A stretch of DNA of 64,000 bases. Source: Rhodospirillaceae bacterium (GTDB lineage Bacteria > Pseudomonadota > Alphaproteobacteria > JAEUKQ01). Both the position numbers and the translations under genes were made by a program. Where the stretch lies: positions 372,001-436,000 of the forward strand of contig JADKIX010000011.1 in assembly GCA_016722635.1 (NCBI GenBank), in the 5' to 3' direction. Shown piece by piece: positions 9,226 through 18,173 of the stretch. How positions within the stretch are numbered: the first letter of the stretch is position 1; each line of letters begins with the position of its first letter. A model generated the notes under the pieces. That model did no database searches. It was not told the origin of the DNA and saw nothing but the letters and a program-made list of their open reading frames with translations.

Positions 9226-10629
9226 TTAAACAGCTAATTCGTTATGGACAGGTAGCGAAACGACAAAGCAGCTTCCTTGTTTGGGGCGGCTATATATCTT
9301 TAACCGGCCACGATGGCGCTGAATGATATGTGAAGCTATCGCTAATCCCAAACCTGTTCCTTGTGTATTAGGATTATTATCGGCGCGATAAAAACGTTCG
9401 GTAATCCTTGCAAGATCTTCTTCCGCAATCCCCATTCCTGAATCCACCACTAAGATTTCTAACTCTTTTCCCCCGGCGTCCAATTGGCGATACCTGAAAA
9501 CCAACCAGATTTTATTGCCAGGCATACTGTATCTAACGGCGTTATCCAGCAAATTTTCAAACAGGATGTATAATTGTTGACTATCACCGGATAAGGTAGG
9601 TAAATCATCCGTTTTTTCTAAAAATCCCTCCCCAGGAGGAATAAAATCAAATGAGGTGGGCTCACCCCCCAATTGCAGATCAATGGAATATTTATTTAAC
9701 AATGGTTGCAGATCACCTTGCACTGTTTCCAGGATAGATGCCAAGGAAACAATGTTTTCTGGATAGCTACTTTCCAGCTGTTCAATCTTGGACAGGAGGA
9801 GCAGATCTTTGACTAATTGGCCCATGCGCCGGACTTGTTGTTGAAATAAAGAAAGAAAAAGCTCTCTTTTTTTAAGATCTTCGGGGAAGTGATCTTGAAG
9901 TGTTTCTGTAAGACTAGAAATAACGGCTAAAGGCGTTTGTAGTTGATGGCTGGCGTTCGCAACAAAATCTTGATTCTTTTGGATCATTTTTTTAGCAAAA
10001 GTCTGATCACGTAAAACAATAACGGTGGCCAGAAACTCTGCTAAGGGCAAGGATAATTGTTGTAAGGTAATATTCCAATGCCTAGTTACCGGGATTGTTA
10101 AAGAAAATTCCAGGTTTAAAAATTCGCATTGCTGTTGATTGATTTGATTGATCCCATTTAACAAATCGGGATGACGGATCAGGCCCGCTAACTCAACTCC
10201 TACCAAAGATCCGGTGTATCCCAATGATTTATTAACTTCTGCATTGCTGTAAATGATTTTTTGCTGGGTATTTATGATTAATACTGCCTCTGGCCAGTTC
10301 TCAAACAAACGGGTCAAAAGATCCAGCAAAAATTTGGCTGTTGGGGAAACAAAAAAGGTATTTGATAAAGATTCAGGATGGTGTGCAGGGGAAGGGGATA
10401 AATCTAAAATATCATTTCCCTGTCTTTCTCCTGGTCTATGTTCCCTAGCTGTGGTCTTCCGACTCAATTGAAAATAGCCAAAGGCAATGATTACGCAATG
10501 GCTTAACAGGCAAACGAAAAATCCCCAGATCTCTAACAATCCTAACCCACTCAGTAACCCTGTTAACAAAACACTGAAAACAAAACTGCGTACGATAAAG
10601 GCTAGGGGAAATGCTTTTGATGGTATCAT
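9226..10629 (-). CDS. phoR: Phosphate regulon sensor histidine kinase PhoR
   Basis: Membrane histidine kinase that phosphorylates PhoB under phosphate limitation. Order of parts in 467 residues: two N-terminal membrane helices (about 10-55), a linker, a PAS-like domain (about 105-210), the HisKA dimerisation helix with the phospho-acceptor His at residue 228, and an HATPase domain (N box FENLLDNAVRYS, VVDSGMGIAEEDL, GTGLGLAIASHI). The H-box reads SHQLQTPL instead of the usual SHELRTPL, so the acidic residue next to the His is Gln. It precedes the pst operon but lies upstream of the Pho box and is likely transcribed separately. Confidence 0.93.
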   Translation of the reverse strand: MIPSKAFPLAFIVRSFVFSVLLTGLLSGLGLLEIWGFFVCLLSHCVIIAFGYFQLSRKTTAREHRPGERQGNDILDLSPSPAHHPESLSNTFFVSPTAKFLLDLLTRLFENWPEAVLIINTQQKIIYSNAEVNKSLGYTGSLVGVELAGLIRHPDLLNGINQINQQQCEFLNLEFSLTIPVTRHWNITLQQLSLPLAEFLATVIVLRDQTFAKKMIQKNQDFVANASHQLQTPLAVISSLTETLQDHFPEDLKKRELFLSLFQQQVRRMGQLVKDLLLLSKIEQLESSYPENIVSLASILETVQGDLQPLLNKYSIDLQLGGEPTSFDFIPPGEGFLEKTDDLPTLSGDSQQLYILFENLLDNAVRYSMPGNKIWLVFRYRQLDAGGKELEILVVDSGMGIAEEDLARITERFYRADNNPNTQGTGLGLAIASHIIQRHRGRLKIYSRPKQGSCFVVSLPVHNELAV

Positions 10630-10833
10630 GCCAATCCATTACCTATTTAACATAATTATCCGTAGCCACATTTGGGCAACGGCGATTGGAAAAGTCCGTT
10701 TTTTTAAAGGACTCAAAATAGTGTTTTTCACACATAACATACAAATATTGTTTTGTTGATGTAAATATAGTACAACCAGACAGGCTTTACTTGTTCCGAA
10801 TGTAGCGACAACCAATTAAAAAGGATCTGATCC

Positions 10834-11748
10834 ATGAATTTCTTCCATAACCGCTTCACACAAGCCCTGATGGGTGCAACTTTGTTATCTGGCGTTGCCT
10901 TGTCCCAGCTTTCAGCTCAACAATATCGCCCTTGGGATGGAAATGCGAACAACCTACAAGGAATGTTTAACGAACTGAAGCAAATGATCCGGGAAGCGGA
11001 CCGGGCCGAGGCAGCTGACCCCGCTTTCTTAGATGATTTGAATGATTTTGTGCAACGCTACGAAAGATTGTCAACAGGTAATAATGACAATAATAATCCG
11101 CCTGCCTCAGGTTGGTCGCGCATTATTTTGTCGGATAATTTCCGTGATGGCGACTACACCCGAAATCCAGCTTGGACTGTCAAATCAGGCAATTGGCGGA
11201 TTGATACCGGCGGTAGTAATCTTGGCCTGCGTTCATCGGTTTATTCAGCTTATGCTGGTAACAGCCAGAATGTAGCACAAGCTTTATTAGGCGCCTTATT
11301 CCAACAACCGGGCCAGCAAAATGTGGCCGCACAAGTTGCCCAAATTGGGATTTTCTTAAAGATCCCCAATAGTTTCCAATTAAAAGTGGAATTTAACTCA
11401 CGTGCTGCAGGTGGCAGGGTCGATTTTGTTGTCACCAATGCTCAAAGTTTCGCTTCCTACGTTGTATCCTACACACCTGGTTCTAATAACGGGATACAAT
11501 TGCTGAAGGTTACCAACAGGGGTACGACTATTCTGGCTTCATCCAGCAGCAATATTGGGTTTGAAGATGGTAAGTACCATGTCATTGAATTGAACCGCGA
11601 TGGGCGTGGGGCTATGAATCTGCTGGTTGACAACAGGGTAGTGGCGCGTAGCAACGATAATAGTTTGAACCGCGGTTTCGATAATTTTACGGTGGTTAAC
11701 GGTGGTGGTACGTACTGGATTAAATCCGTTACCATTAATGGACAGTAA
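10834..11748 (+). CDS. Secreted protein of unknown function, beta-rich C-terminal domain
   Basis: No family assigned with confidence. The 304 residues start with a signal peptide (residues 1-29, cut after LSAQ), then a helical, acidic segment (about 35-80) and an Asn-rich linker with PPASG. From about residue 95 the sequence reads like a jelly-roll/concanavalin-type domain (LSDNFRDGDYTRNPAWTVKSG, later NGIQLLKVTNRG and YHVIELNRDGRGAMNLLVDN), as seen in LamG or DUF1080-like sugar-binding modules; that is inference from pattern only. The ribosome site is AAAAGGATC before ATG 10834. The gene is monocistronic with its own strong terminator, divergent from phoR. No Pho box was seen in front of it. 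Confidence 0.8.
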   Translation: MNFFHNRFTQALMGATLLSGVALSQLSAQQYRPWDGNANNLQGMFNELKQMIREADRAEAADPAFLDDLNDFVQRYERLSTGNNDNNNPPASGWSRIILSDNFRDGDYTRNPAWTVKSGNWRIDTGGSNLGLRSSVYSAYAGNSQNVAQALLGALFQQPGQQNVAAQVAQIGIFLKIPNSFQLKVEFNSRAAGGRVDFVVTNAQSFASYVVSYTPGSNNGIQLLKVTNRGTTILASSSSNIGFEDGKYHVIELNRDGRGAMNLLVDNRVVARSNDNSLNRGFDNFTVVNGGGTYWIKSVTINGQ

Positions 11749-11779
11749 GATTGAAAATTTGATTGATGATGTAGGATCG

Positions 11780-11815
11780 AATGGCCTGCTACTTCCCAGC
11801 AGGCCATTTTTATTT
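11780..11815 (+). terminator. Rho-independent terminator after the secreted-protein gene
   Basis: A perfect 11-base inverted repeat (AATGGCCTGCT / AGCAGGCCATT, arms 11780-11790 and 11798-11808) with a 7-base loop is followed by a T-rich run. It begins about 32 bases after the stop codon at 11748. Confidence 0.9.
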
Positions 11816-12012
11816 TATAGATGAATTTTTTTTTCATGTCTTGATATAAAATAAATAAGTCCGATCGCTCTTCAATTATTGGTTGCGTTGTTGGGTCGTT
11901 TGATCAAGAATTATCATGTGAAAACGCCTATGATAAATCCCCTTGGTTTTCCTATCAAAAGCTTTCCCATCTTTCAAGGAAAAACCCCCTTTTACGGTGA
12001 AAAATAAGCGTC

Positions 12013-14520
12013 ATGGTTGACTCAGATAATAAAAATTCTACCACCCCGGCCTTAGCGCAATATCTTGATATTAAAAAGCACCATCAGGATAGTTTGGTAT
12101 TTTATCGCTTGGGTGATTTTTATGAGTTGTTTTTTGAAGATGCCATTCAAGCATCTAAAATTTTGGGCTTGGTGTTAACGAAAAGGGGCCAATATCAGGG
12201 ACAGGACGTTCCTATGTGCGGGGTACCTGCCCATGCGGCTGAAAATTATTTGGCTAAATTAATTCAAAACGGTCGCAAGGTTGCTATTTGCGAACAAATG
12301 GAAGAAGCTGAGCAGGTTAGAAAAAGAGAGGGGAAAAACATCATCCAACGCCGGGTTGTACGAATTATGACCCCCGGGACGCTGACAGAAGAAAACTTAT
12401 TAAATAACAAAAGATATAATTATTTGGCTGCTTTATGTATAGAAAATGGATTGATGGCAGGGGCTTGGATCGATTTGTCAACTGCCGATTTTTATACCGC
12501 CGAAATACCAATGGGTCAATTATTATCGTGGCTTGAGCGCTTATCCCCAAGGGAATTACTGATATCCGATGAAAATTCGGAAACGATAATCAGCGCTTTA
12601 TTGCCGGAGTGGCGCAAAATTGTCTCCATTCGTCCCAAAGATCGCTTTGATCCTAAGGGCGCCAGGCAACGGTTGCAGAAAGTCTATAATATCCAATCTT
12701 TAGAAGGATTGGGGTCGTTCAACCCGAATGAAATTGCGGCTGCAGGAGCCTTGATTGAATATATTGAATTGACTCAACAAGGCAGAATCCCTTTATTAAA
12801 ACCCTTGAAACGGGTGTTCGGCAACGAGATCATGGAAATTGATGCCTTCACTTGGCGCAGCTTGGAAATTGACCGCACCCAATCCAATCATTATGAGGGA
12901 AGTTTGCTGCAAGTGATTGACCGTACCAGCAGCGCGGCGGGATCTCGTTGTTTATCTGCTTGGCTGGCCTATCCCTTGACAGATACAGCCAAAATCATTA
13001 GTCGACAAGAAATGGTTGAGTTTCTAATCATTCAAGGACAAGCAAGGATCGACACCCAAAAGAAATTGGCCAAAATACCGGATTTGCAACGGGCTTTATC
13101 TAGGCTGATGATTGGGCGTGGTAGTCCCAGGGATTTGGGGGCAATCCAGTCGGGCTTACAACAGGCAACAACCATTAAAGAAAACCTTTCCTCGATATCG
13201 ATGTTACCCAAGGCTTTTAAGGAATTATTGGCTGGACTTGGCTATCATCAACCGTTGATTGAGCGGCTTGCTAAAGCACTTACACCTTCTTTGCCGTTGG
13301 ATGCCAAAGAAGGGGGGTTTATTGTCGCTGGATATCATCAGGAATTAGATAAATGGCGTCATTTGCGGGATGATTCGCGCCAGGAAATTGCGGTTCTGGA
13401 AAACCAATATCGTGGGTTGACCGGCCTAACTAGCCTAAAAATCAAATATAACAATATTTTAGGGTATTATATCGAAACCACCACCGCCCAATCGCCGAAA
13501 CTATTTGATTATCCGGATAAAAATTTTATTCACCGGCAGACAATGGCTGGTGCTGTCCGTTTCGTGACAACTGCGCTGAGTGAGTTGCAGCAGAAAATTT
13601 TTCAAGCCGCCGATAAAGCTTTAGCGTTGGAATTGCTGTTGTTTCAGGATTTGGTACAAGAAGTTAACACCCAAGCAGAGATGATCCAGAAAACAGCCGA
13701 TGCTTTGGCGCATATCGATGTCATTGCTGCCCTTGCTGCGCTTGCTGTGGAACAGAGTTATTGTCGCCCGCTGGTGGATCATAGCCTGCATTTTGATATC
13801 AAAGGTGGACGTCATCCGGTTGTTGAATATGCTTTGATGAAGCACGGTAAATCCTTCATTGCCAATGATTGTAACCTAAGTGCCGGACAACAATTATGGC
13901 TGATTACCGGACCCAATATGGCTGGCAAATCAACTTATTTGCGGCAAAATGCCTTGATTACTATTTTAGCGCAAATTGGCTCATTTGTTCCGGCAACGCA
14001 GGCAAATATTGGTGTTGTTGATAAATTGTTCAGCCGGGTTGGTGCAGCTGACGATTTGGCTCGCGGTCAATCAACCTTTATGGTGGAGATGTTGGAGACC
14101 GCTGCCATTCTTAACCAAGCGACCGACCGTTCTTTGGTTATTTTGGATGAAATTGGCCGTGGCACATCAACTTTTGATGGATTAGCGATTGCTTGGGCGG
14201 TTTTGGAACATCTGCATGATACGCTTAAAAGCCGTTGTTTATTTGCCACCCACTACAGGGAATTGGCAGGGTTAGGAAAGAAACTGTCTTCAATGAGAGA
14301 GTATTGTTTTAAATTAAAAGAATGGCAGGAAACAATCGTGTTCTTGCATCAATTAATCCCAGGCGTTGCCGATAGGTCTTATGGTATAGATGTAGCCAGG
14401 TTGGCCGGTGTCCCGAAGGCCGTTATTTCTAGGGCCCGAAAAATTCTTATCCTACTCGAAGCAAACGACAACAAAAAAAATATGGGTTTATTACCAGAGG
14501 GGTTGCCGCTTTTCCTCTGA
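12013..14520 (+). CDS. mutS: DNA mismatch repair ATPase MutS, C-terminus cut by a frameshift
   Basis: Mismatch-recognition ATPase. The reading frame gives 835 residues: N-terminal mismatch-binding domain with the F-x-E type motif region (LGDFYELFFEDA), the MutS core and clamp, and the ATPase with Walker A GPNMAGKST, ST-motif and Walker B VILDEIGRGTSTFDG. The frame stops right after GLPLF, where relatives continue to a short C-terminal tetramerisation tail. That tail is present in the next frame (separate entry), so one extra base near 14513-14517 most likely ended this frame early. The ATPase and mismatch domains are intact; a protein without the tail is expected to be dimeric and partly active by analogy with truncated E. 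coli MutS. Confidence 0.95.
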   Translation: MVDSDNKNSTTPALAQYLDIKKHHQDSLVFYRLGDFYELFFEDAIQASKILGLVLTKRGQYQGQDVPMCGVPAHAAENYLAKLIQNGRKVAICEQMEEAEQVRKREGKNIIQRRVVRIMTPGTLTEENLLNNKRYNYLAALCIENGLMAGAWIDLSTADFYTAEIPMGQLLSWLERLSPRELLISDENSETIISALLPEWRKIVSIRPKDRFDPKGARQRLQKVYNIQSLEGLGSFNPNEIAAAGALIEYIELTQQGRIPLLKPLKRVFGNEIMEIDAFTWRSLEIDRTQSNHYEGSLLQVIDRTSSAAGSRCLSAWLAYPLTDTAKIISRQEMVEFLIIQGQARIDTQKKLAKIPDLQRALSRLMIGRGSPRDLGAIQSGLQQATTIKENLSSISMLPKAFKELLAGLGYHQPLIERLAKALTPSLPLDAKEGGFIVAGYHQELDKWRHLRDDSRQEIAVLENQYRGLTGLTSLKIKYNNILGYYIETTTAQSPKLFDYPDKNFIHRQTMAGAVRFVTTALSELQQKIFQAADKALALELLLFQDLVQEVNTQAEMIQKTADALAHIDVIAALAALAVEQSYCRPLVDHSLHFDIKGGRHPVVEYALMKHGKSFIANDCNLSAGQQLWLITGPNMAGKSTYLRQNALITILAQIGSFVPATQANIGVVDKLFSRVGAADDLARGQSTFMVEMLETAAILNQATDRSLVILDEIGRGTSTFDGLAIAWAVLEHLHDTLKSRCLFATHYRELAGLGKKLSSMREYCFKLKEWQETIVFLHQLIPGVADRSYGIDVARLAGVPKAVISRARKILILLEANDNKKNMGLLPEGLPLFL

Positions 14521-14683
14521 CAAGCCAATCAGTATGGACAAAAGTGAAAAAGAATCTGACAAGTTGTCAGCTGTGGAAGAGGCATTTTTAAAGCTTGATG
14601 TGGACGCTTTATCACCCCGGCAAGCCTTGGAAAAACTATATGAACTGCAAAATCTGGTAAAAAAACCTATCCCAAAATCTTAA
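14513..14683 (+). pseudogene. Out-of-frame C-terminal tail of MutS
   Basis: In the frame one base ahead of mutS, translation continues from ...LPLF into SDKPISMDKSEKES and then LDVDALSPRQALEKLYELQ, which matches the conserved MutS C-terminal tetramerisation motif (the D-x-LSPREAL-x-LY-x-L pattern). The segment has no convincing ribosome site before its ATG at 14534. It is best read as the displaced end of mutS, giving a full-length protein near 890 residues if one base is removed around 14513-14517. Confidence 0.85.
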
Positions 14684-14716
14684 AAAATGGAGCGGCTGTC
14701 AGCAATCACGATCCCA

Positions 14717-15204
14717 TTATTGCGGCTGAGGAGCTGGAATTTGTATCATGATGGGTTCCTCAGGGGAGCTTGGGTTTTCAAGCACCACTTCAACCGACCA
14801 AGAAGACCAAGATTGACGATAATTGGCCATATTGGGGATAGCAATGGCAACAGAACTTTCTATCCACAGATTATGGTCACGGGAAGTTAAGGGCACATCC
14901 ACCCCAACTCCGCCACCGAACTGGACATTGCCGCCGGTGAAAGCGCCAACCCCAAAACCGATGCTCGGGCTGAAAGCTGGGTGCGATTGTTCCACAAACT
15001 GTTGATACTGAATTTGGGTTGATTGAATGAGAATTTTTCGCCGTTTTTTAACCTGGCTTGAATGACCCGGCTTTTATCCAAAACGACAACTTGAACCACA
15101 TTCCCTGCTAGATTTGCTTGAATGCTTTTTTTGTAAGAAGGGCCGCTCGATGAAGCGCAACCTGAAATGACTAGAGCCACCAAGGTAATCCAACAAAAAC
15201 GCAT
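14717..15204 (-). pseudogene. Small lipoprotein gene with a one-base frameshift
   Basis: The upstream frame starts at 15204 with a lipoprotein signal (MRFCWITLVALVISGCASS, lipobox SGC) and a beta-rich stretch ending near KFSFNQ. The downstream frame, running to 14717, continues sensibly as STQIQYQQFVEQSHPAFSPS and then a Gly-rich segment (GFGVGAFTGGNVQFGGGVGVD). Joining them needs one missing base near 15015-15030. Total length would be about 162 residues. Function unknown; small Gly-rich outer-membrane lipoproteins of this kind occur in several alphaproteobacteria. It converges on mutS. It could be a true pseudogene or an assembly error. Confidence 0.75.
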
Positions 15205-15492
15205 AATTTTATTCCTTATTTAATTGTTCATGATTGCTTGACGATTATATCAGCATTATCTTTTGAAGACAACTGATGCTAATAAGAAAGCCATTTATGA
15301 TTAAGCCATCATTTTGCCATAATGCCTAAGATAATTTTAAGTAGTTAAGCAAAATTACTGAAAAATAAACCCTTCTTTTTTTCACTATAAATAATCCAAA
15401 GAACAGTGTTAACCTGCAACCCAATGAATGCTTTTTGCCTAAAAAAGACGATACGTACACACCCTTAACCTTTAATAGTTGAAGATATCATT

Positions 15493-17031
15493 TTGATCAA
15501 TCGCCCTGGAAATCTTTCTAAGTCTTTGCTAACGATAGGGTTTTATACCCTGGTCAGCCGGGTTCTGGGTCTGCTTCGAGAAGTGTTGATGGCTTTTTAT
15601 TTGGGGGCTGGATTAGTGGCAGATGCCTTTATCGTGGCCCAGCGCTTGCCCAATATGTTCCGTAATTTAGTGGCCGAAGGCGCCTTTAACGCCTCTTTTG
15701 TGCCTAGTTTTTCGCAATTGTTGCATCAACAAGGCAAAGAGCAGGCGAAGCTGTTCGCCGAACGGTTACAAACCCTGATGGTTACAGGTCTATTTTTATT
15801 TATTAGCGTCTTACAAATAGGGATGCCTTGGCTGATTGACGTGATTGCCCCTGGTTATGCGGACACGCCGGAAAAAATTAACCTGTCATCGCAGTTATCC
15901 CAAATTACCCTGCCTTACCTGATTTTTATGTTTTTAACGGCCTTGCAAAGTGGTATCTTGTATTCCCTGAACCGATTTGCCGTTGCAACCTTAGCTCCCA
16001 TTCTATTAAATCTTTGTCTGATTTTTGCTCTTTATTTTCTGGTTCCTGGCTCAAGCCAACCCGGCCTTGTTTTAGCATGGACACTTTTTGTTTCCGGCGT
16101 TTTGCAATTCCTGATGACGGGGTTTTTCTGCTATAGGGCCGAGTTTTCACTGCATTTTGTTTACCCCCGCCTAACACCCGAGATCAAAGCATTTTTTAAA
16201 AAAATGTTACCGGGGTTTGTGGGAGCTGGGGTGACCCAGATTAATTTGTTGGTGGGAACCATCATTGCCACCTGGCAAGATAGTGCGGTTTCCTATTTAT
16301 ATTATGCTGACCGGGTTTACCAACTGCCCTTGGCGTTGCTTGGTACCGCCGCAGGCACGGCGTTATTGCCGATGCTAAGCCAAGCGTTGGCAAAGCAGGA
16401 TAAAAATCGGGCCAACAATCTGCAGGAGCAAGGTCTATTTTTATCGTTGTTATTGGGCATACCTGCGACCATTGCGTTGATTATTATTCCTTATCCCATC
16501 GTGAACCTTTTATTTGAACGCGGCCAATTTACCCATGCAGATGCCCTGGAAACCAGCCTGGCACTGCAAATATTATCTGTTGGGTTGCCCGCCTATTTAT
16601 GGGTTAAAAGTTTATTGCCTTGTTTTTATGCCCGGCACAATACCAAAACCCCCTTCCATATTGCCTTGGTTTGTGTGGCCATCAATATGGCTCTTAATTT
16701 GGCTTTATTTCCCTGGATAGGTTTTATAGGGATTGCTGTTGCCACGGTGGTGGCCAGTTTTGCCAATGCGATCATGCTGTACCTTCAAGCAAAGAAATGG
16801 GGATATTTTGAGCTGAGCAAAAAATTAAAAAAAAATATAGGGAAAATGTGCCTAAGCGGCGCGCTGATGGGTGTCATGGTCGCCCTTTTTGCAGGTTACG
16901 TTGTGTGGCCTGTATCTTTATGGGGGCGGTTTTTATATTTATTTGTTATCATCATCAGTGCTGCCTTGGTTTATTTTACTTGTCTTTTCTTGATGGGTGT
17001 TATTTCATGGTCAAAGCGAACCACAAGATAA
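15493..17031 (+). CDS. murJ: Lipid II flippase MurJ (MviN)
   Basis: Inner-membrane flippase that moves the peptidoglycan precursor lipid II to the periplasm. 512 residues with about 14 hydrophobic segments; MurJ hallmarks include SRVLGLLREVLMAFYLG near the N-terminus, AFIVAQRLPNMFRNLVAEGAF, and LFERGQFT in the second half. The start is TTG at 15493 since no ATG lies between the upstream stop and the first conserved helix. trpS follows 57 bases later on the same strand, a common alphaproteobacterial pairing. Confidence 0.96.
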   Translation: MINRPGNLSKSLLTIGFYTLVSRVLGLLREVLMAFYLGAGLVADAFIVAQRLPNMFRNLVAEGAFNASFVPSFSQLLHQQGKEQAKLFAERLQTLMVTGLFLFISVLQIGMPWLIDVIAPGYADTPEKINLSSQLSQITLPYLIFMFLTALQSGILYSLNRFAVATLAPILLNLCLIFALYFLVPGSSQPGLVLAWTLFVSGVLQFLMTGFFCYRAEFSLHFVYPRLTPEIKAFFKKMLPGFVGAGVTQINLLVGTIIATWQDSAVSYLYYADRVYQLPLALLGTAAGTALLPMLSQALAKQDKNRANNLQEQGLFLSLLLGIPATIALIIIPYPIVNLLFERGQFTHADALETSLALQILSVGLPAYLWVKSLLPCFYARHNTKTPFHIALVCVAINMALNLALFPWIGFIGIAVATVVASFANAIMLYLQAKKWGYFELSKKLKKNIGKMCLSGALMGVMVALFAGYVVWPVSLWGRFLYLFVIIISAALVYFTCLFLMGVISWSKRTTR

Positions 17032-17088
17032 ACTTGATGATGCCATAGCTTTAAAAGAATGTTGAAATTTTTGCCAGGCGATTTTATC

Positions 17089-18132
17089 ATGAATAAAGAC
17101 CTTATCCTCTCAGGGGTTCAACCCACCGGCAATCTGCACCTAGGTAATTATTTAGGGGCAATCCGCAATTGGGTAATGTTGCAGGAAAAAAGCACCTGTT
17201 TTTTTACGGTGGTTGACTTGCACGCTATAACGGTTTGGCAAGATCCGAAAATTCTGCAGCAGCAAACCCGGGAAGTGACAGCCGCGTTTTTAGCGGCGGG
17301 AATTAATCCTGACCTGCATCCTATCTTTAACCAAAGCCAGGTTGAAGCCCATGCAAGGTTAGGTTGGATACTCAGTTGCGTAGCGCGCGTGGGCTGGTTG
17401 AACAGGATGATCCAGTTTAAGGAAAAAGCGGGCAAAGACAAAGAAAATGTTAGCGTCGGCTTGTTTAGTTATCCTACCCTGATGGCGGCTGATATCCTGC
17501 TTTATAAAGCAACCCATGTGCCGGTTGGGGAAGATCAGAAACAACATATTGAACTAACCCGGGATATTGCCCAAAAATTTAACAATGATTTCGGGGTTGC
17601 GTATTTTCAGTTGCCGGAACCAAAAATTATGGGTACCGCTACCCGATTAATGAGTTTGCGGGATGGTACTAAAAAAATGAGCAAGTCAGACCCTTCTGAT
17701 TATAGTCGGTTGAATATATTGGATGATGACGATTTAATCCGGGATAAAATCCGTAAAGCCAAAACCGATTTATATCCGTTGCCTGGCCCTGAAGTTCTTA
17801 GGTCTTCTGGTGAAATAGACCCGCAAATCACGATGGATCGTCCCGAGGCAATTAATTTATTGAATATGTATACCGCAGTTGCGGGGCAGTCGATCGAAAA
17901 AACCTTGCAGGAATTTGCTGGCAAAGAATTTTCTTTTTTTAAAAAAGAACTGGTTGAGGTGCTGATTGCCCATCTGGGGCCGATTGGCAACAAGATGAAA
18001 AGAATGATGCAAGATCCATCTTATATTGATGAAGTCTTAAAAAAAGGTGTTATGAAAGCGCGGGCAGTTGCCAATAAAACCCTACATGAAGTTCATCAAA
18101 TTATGGGGTTTCTGGAAACAGGATACCCTTAA
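17089..18132 (+). CDS. trpS: Tryptophanyl-tRNA synthetase
   Basis: Class I aminoacyl-tRNA synthetase charging tRNA-Trp. The HIGH-like motif appears as HLGN in SGVQPTGNLHLGNYLGA and the KMSKS loop as KKMSKSD around residue 195. The ATG at 17089 places the first beta strand (LILSGVQPTG) directly at the N-terminus as in the family; an upstream ATG at 17059 would add ten residues. The product is 347 residues, standard for bacterial TrpS. Confidence 0.97.
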   Translation: MNKDLILSGVQPTGNLHLGNYLGAIRNWVMLQEKSTCFFTVVDLHAITVWQDPKILQQQTREVTAAFLAAGINPDLHPIFNQSQVEAHARLGWILSCVARVGWLNRMIQFKEKAGKDKENVSVGLFSYPTLMAADILLYKATHVPVGEDQKQHIELTRDIAQKFNNDFGVAYFQLPEPKIMGTATRLMSLRDGTKKMSKSDPSDYSRLNILDDDDLIRDKIRKAKTDLYPLPGPEVLRSSGEIDPQITMDRPEAINLLNMYTAVAGQSIEKTLQEFAGKEFSFFKKELVEVLIAHLGPIGNKMKRMMQDPSYIDEVLKKGVMKARAVANKTLHEVHQIMGFLETGYP

Positions 18133-18173
18133 ATGTTAATTTTTACGGCTATATAAGGCGCTGAGCAAAAAGC

